64,000 nucleotides of DNA, taken from JAAOIF01 sp965217125 (GTDB lineage: Bacteria > Pseudomonadota > Gammaproteobacteria > PS1 > Pseudothioglobaceae). This document shows positions 61,817 to 64,000 of the stretch, piece by piece (position 1 is the first letter of the stretch; each line of letters opens with the position of its first letter). Made by a program: the position numbers and the translations under genes. The notes under the pieces are model-generated. The model was not told where the DNA came from and made no database searches. It was given only the letters and a program-made list of their open reading frames with translations. The stretch lies in the NCBI GenBank assembly GCA_965217125.1, contig OZ244244.1:930001-994000 (forward strand). Direction: 5' to 3'.

Positions 61817-62911
61817 CTATAATTTATGTGTTAAATCTTGCTGTGAAAATCCTTGCAATTTTACTTGGGTATTTTTGCTTAAAGCCAAGACTTTGAAGCT
61901 TTCTCCCATTGCATTAGGCAACACTAATTGTTTAATTTGTTGCGCCAGAGAAATGCGCTTGTCCTCATCAGTCTCAGCCGATAAATACTCATCAATACCT
62001 AAAGAAATTAAAAACATAGCTTGGGTGGCATAACCAGCCACTGTTAGTCCAGCGTTTTTTGCTTGCTTGGCAATATCGGAAAAATTAACCGAAGTGCTAA
62101 TATCCTGCGTGCCAATATGCACAAAAGGATTATCGCTGGCTTTATGCTTATAATAACAGCGAAGTGTGCCTGCACCACGCTGAGGGTGAAAATACTCATC
62201 TCTGCCCATACCATAATCAATTAACAACAATAAACCCTGTTCCACAACCTCGCTTAACGCATCCACCCATGCCATAGCACGGGGATTAACTTCGGTGGTG
62301 TAACCTTTATCAACTTCATTAGGCAATAATATTTTAGGATTGATGTATGGCTGATTAAAAACTTCCCATGTTAATTGATTGCCATTGCAACCCACGCCTA
62401 ATTCAACAAAATTATTATCCCGCTTAATCAAACGCTTGGCTGGCATTGCGTCTAAAACCTCATTGGCAATCACCACGCCAGAAAAATGCTCGGGTAGCGT
62501 ATTTAACCAAACCACCCTATCCATCAACTCTGGCAAAACGCTTTTAATGGTTTGTTGTTGTCGCCGCTGAAGCTCGCCGCTAAGCTCTAAAATATAATAG
62601 TTTTTAGGTAATTGCTTTAAACGCCCGAGTTCAAATAAAATTTGCGCCGCTAAAGTGCCACTACCAGCGCCAAACTCTAAAATATCATTTTTACCATCTA
62701 ATATTTGTGTGCATTGACGCGCCAAACAAAAGCCAAACAAATCTGATGTTTCTGGTGCGGTAATAAAATCACCATATTTACCAAATTTTTGCGTGCCAGC
62801 CCGATAATAGCCTTTTTTTGGATGATATAGTGCCAAATCCATAAATTCATCAAACCCAATTGGATTGGCTTTTTGTATAATGGTGTTTTTAATAATTTGT
62901 TCAAGTTTCAT
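61817..62911 (-). CDS. SAM-dependent methyltransferase, MidA/NDUFAF7 family
   Basis: A 364-residue DUF185 protein. The N-terminus IGFDEFMDLALYHPKKGYYRAG, the AdoMet loop ILEFGAGSGTLAAQIL and GVVIANEVLDAMPAKRL are the family landmarks. The mitochondrial homologue dimethylates a complex I arginine; in bacteria the substrate is unknown. It is divergent from folM, 16 bases away. Confidence 0.88.
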   Translation of the reverse strand: MKLEQIIKNTIIQKANPIGFDEFMDLALYHPKKGYYRAGTQKFGKYGDFITAPETSDLFGFCLARQCTQILDGKNDILEFGAGSGTLAAQILFELGRLKQLPKNYYILELSGELQRRQQQTIKSVLPELMDRVVWLNTLPEHFSGVVIANEVLDAMPAKRLIKRDNNFVELGVGCNGNQLTWEVFNQPYINPKILLPNEVDKGYTTEVNPRAMAWVDALSEVVEQGLLLLIDYGMGRDEYFHPQRGAGTLRCYYKHKASDNPFVHIGTQDISTSVNFSDIAKQAKNAGLTVAGYATQAMFLISLGIDEYLSAETDEDKRISLAQQIKQLVLPNAMGESFKVLALSKNTQVKLQGFSQQDLTHKL

Positions 62912-62927
62912 TCAATACATATTTTAT

Positions 62928-63647
62928 ATGAAAACTGCATTAATCACCGGCGGCGCACAACGCATTGGCGCACAAATTACCAAAACCCTACATAAGCATG
63001 GTTTTGATGTGATTATTCACTATCGACATTCTCAGCAAGCCGCCAGCTCTTTGATGCAAAGCCTCAACCAAAAGCGCGCCCATTCTGCCCGCATTTTGCA
63101 AGCAGAGTTGTCTGCTGTTAGCAGTTTGCAAACCCTTGTAAAAAATATAGAAAATTTGGATATTTTAATCAATAATGCCTCGGTTTTTTATCCAACACCG
63201 ATAAATAAGGTCAGTCAACAGGCGTGGCATCAAATCATCAGCACTAACCTAATGGCGCCATTTTTTTTATCACAATCATTAGCTCCAATTTTGGCTAAAA
63301 ATCATGGTTGTATCATCAATATTGTTGATATTCATTCACAACGCCCGCTTAAAAATTATGCAATTTACAATATCTCTAAAGCCGGCATAGCGATGATGAC
63401 TAAAACCTTAGCTAAAGAGTTAGCGCCAAAGATTCGTGTTTGTGGTGTAGCGCCCGGCGCTATTCTATGGCCGCAAAATGAGGCGGAATTAAGCAGCGAA
63501 CAACAAAACAAAATGTTAGGAAAAATCGCATTAGGCAAGCAAGGTAGCGCCAAAGATGTTGCCAATACAGTTTTATTTTTAGCCACTTCGCCTTATATTA
63601 CTGGACAAATTATTAATGTTGACGGCGGTCGCACCCTTAACCAATAA
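62928..63647 (+). CDS. folM: Pteridine/dihydromonapterin reductase
   Basis: A 239-residue short-chain dehydrogenase of the FolM type. The cofactor loop is ALITGGAQRIGAQI with the R-H-S pattern YRHSQQAA that favours NADPH; the catalytic Tyr-Lys is YNISKAG and the C-terminus is INVDGGRTL. It reduces dihydromonapterin or dihydrofolate. I start at ATG 62928; upstream in-frame codons lie in the methyltransferase gene. Confidence 0.85.
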   Translation: MKTALITGGAQRIGAQITKTLHKHGFDVIIHYRHSQQAASSLMQSLNQKRAHSARILQAELSAVSSLQTLVKNIENLDILINNASVFYPTPINKVSQQAWHQIISTNLMAPFFLSQSLAPILAKNHGCIINIVDIHSQRPLKNYAIYNISKAGIAMMTKTLAKELAPKIRVCGVAPGAILWPQNEAELSSEQQNKMLGKIALGKQGSAKDVANTVLFLATSPYITGQIINVDGGRTLNQ

Positions 63648-63952
63648 AATTTATGATAAAATAGAGGGGCTTGGTGTGCAAATTAACTTACAGATGACAT
63701 CAGCTAAAAGAATTTTTTTAACGTTTTTGTGCAAAAATAAACACAAAAACTAACTTAATATTTTGGACTTTTACCACATATTAGAGTAGATTAAATTGTT
63801 CAGCATCTAATTAAATACTGAACAAAAAAAGTGAAAACCATTTAAAAAAAATAATAGTTTTATGAATAAAATAAATCACATTTTAATATCAATTCAGCAC
63901 CTCAGTGCTGGCACTCTATCTGTGGGAAAAAGCCTATTTAAAGGACTTAACC
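63648..63952 (+). promoter_or_regulatory. Long structured leader region upstream of the RNase E/G gene
   Basis: 305 bases with no gene. Three hairpins are clear: GTTTTTGTG paired with CACAAAAAC (63723-63731 and 63742-63750), GTTCAG with CTGAAC (63799-63824, followed by A-run), and CAGCAC-CTCA-GTGCTG (63895-63910), after which comes TGTGGGAAAAAGCC. E. coli rne is autoregulated through a 5' UTR hairpin (rne5); the last hairpin may be its counterpart, but this is inferred from position and shape. Confidence 0.4.
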
Positions 63953-64000
63953 ATGAATCATATTTTAATCAACGCAACCCACAAGGAAGAGGTTAGAGTT
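63953..64000 (+). CDS. rne: Ribonuclease E/G, 3' partial
   Basis: Only 16 codons are in the window: MNHILINATHKEEVRV, which matches the RNase E/G N-terminus (MKRMLINATQQEELRV in E. coli RNase E). The AAGGAC at 63941-63946 serves as RBS. With no further sequence, RNase E cannot be told from RNase G, but the long leader favours RNase E. Confidence 0.8.
   Translation, partial: MNHILINATHKEEVRV

Noticed and set aside
1..64000. tRNA or rRNA genes
   Set aside because: No cloverleaf with TTCAA/TTCGA arm and acceptor stem, and no rRNA core sequence, was seen on either strand; only the SRP RNA was recognised.

Overview
This is an AT-rich gammaproteobacterial chromosome segment. Gene content and order (ffs-dnaX-ybaB-recR, an ilv/leu cluster, ftsA next to lpxC, a DUF4212-type symporter, a methylcitrate cluster) look most like the sulfur-oxidising SUP05/Thioglobus lineage and its invertebrate symbionts. 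That placement is inference from gene style and was not tested by a search.

Layout. 1-930 is the 3' part of a fused AmgK-MurU peptidoglycan-recycling gene. 964-12749 is housekeeping: 4.5S RNA, dnaX, ybaB, recR, valS, an SH3 membrane protein, guaB and pnp, broken by a two-gene unknown block (8909-10313). 12809-17827 holds aceE, rseC, a phosphohexomutase and the tail of a symporter operon. 17363-27093, all on the minus strand, is a carbon-acquisition block: a sodium/solute symporter with its DUF4212 small subunit, then nitroreductase, a metallo-beta-lactamase-fold hydrolase, prpE, prpD, prpC and prpB. The last six are bracketed by two copies of the nitroreductase 3' end, which points to a duplication or insertion event. 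27094-42073 is housekeeping again: mgtE, hpf, argD, argF, queH, a holD-like gene, leuA, pssA, ilvC, ilvH, ilvB, lpxC, ftsA and dusA. ftsA is followed directly by lpxC; ftsZ is absent from its usual place.

42110-57292 is an accessory, defence-type island between dusA and pncC. On the minus strand it runs HTH-Fic protein, RHH antitoxin with a wrecked YafQ-like toxin, McrB with an EVE-like insertion, McrC, RelB/RelE, a second McrC, (divergent WYL regulator), a UDG-fold protein, a DnaQ-like exonuclease fused to a second UDG-fold-like domain, a PDDEXK_4 nuclease, an EVE-like domain fused to a Mrr-like nuclease, and a DUF2779 nuclease. Repeated gene-start sequences inside the island (43521/44491 and 45820/46653) are scars of cassette insertion. 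A 97-bp tandem repeat carrying TCGCGA motifs lies upstream of the Fic gene.

57320-64000 is housekeeping: pncC, pepN, a PAP2 phosphatase, uppP, a MidA-like methyltransferase, folM and the first codons of an RNase E/G gene with a long structured leader.

The strongest candidate for an undescribed system is the 42110-49599 half of the island: several unrelated nucleases plus two UDG-fold proteins next to a WYL regulator, in a cassette array. The DnaQ-like domain there has lost its catalytic histidine and still carries a buried ribosome binding site for the downstream domain.
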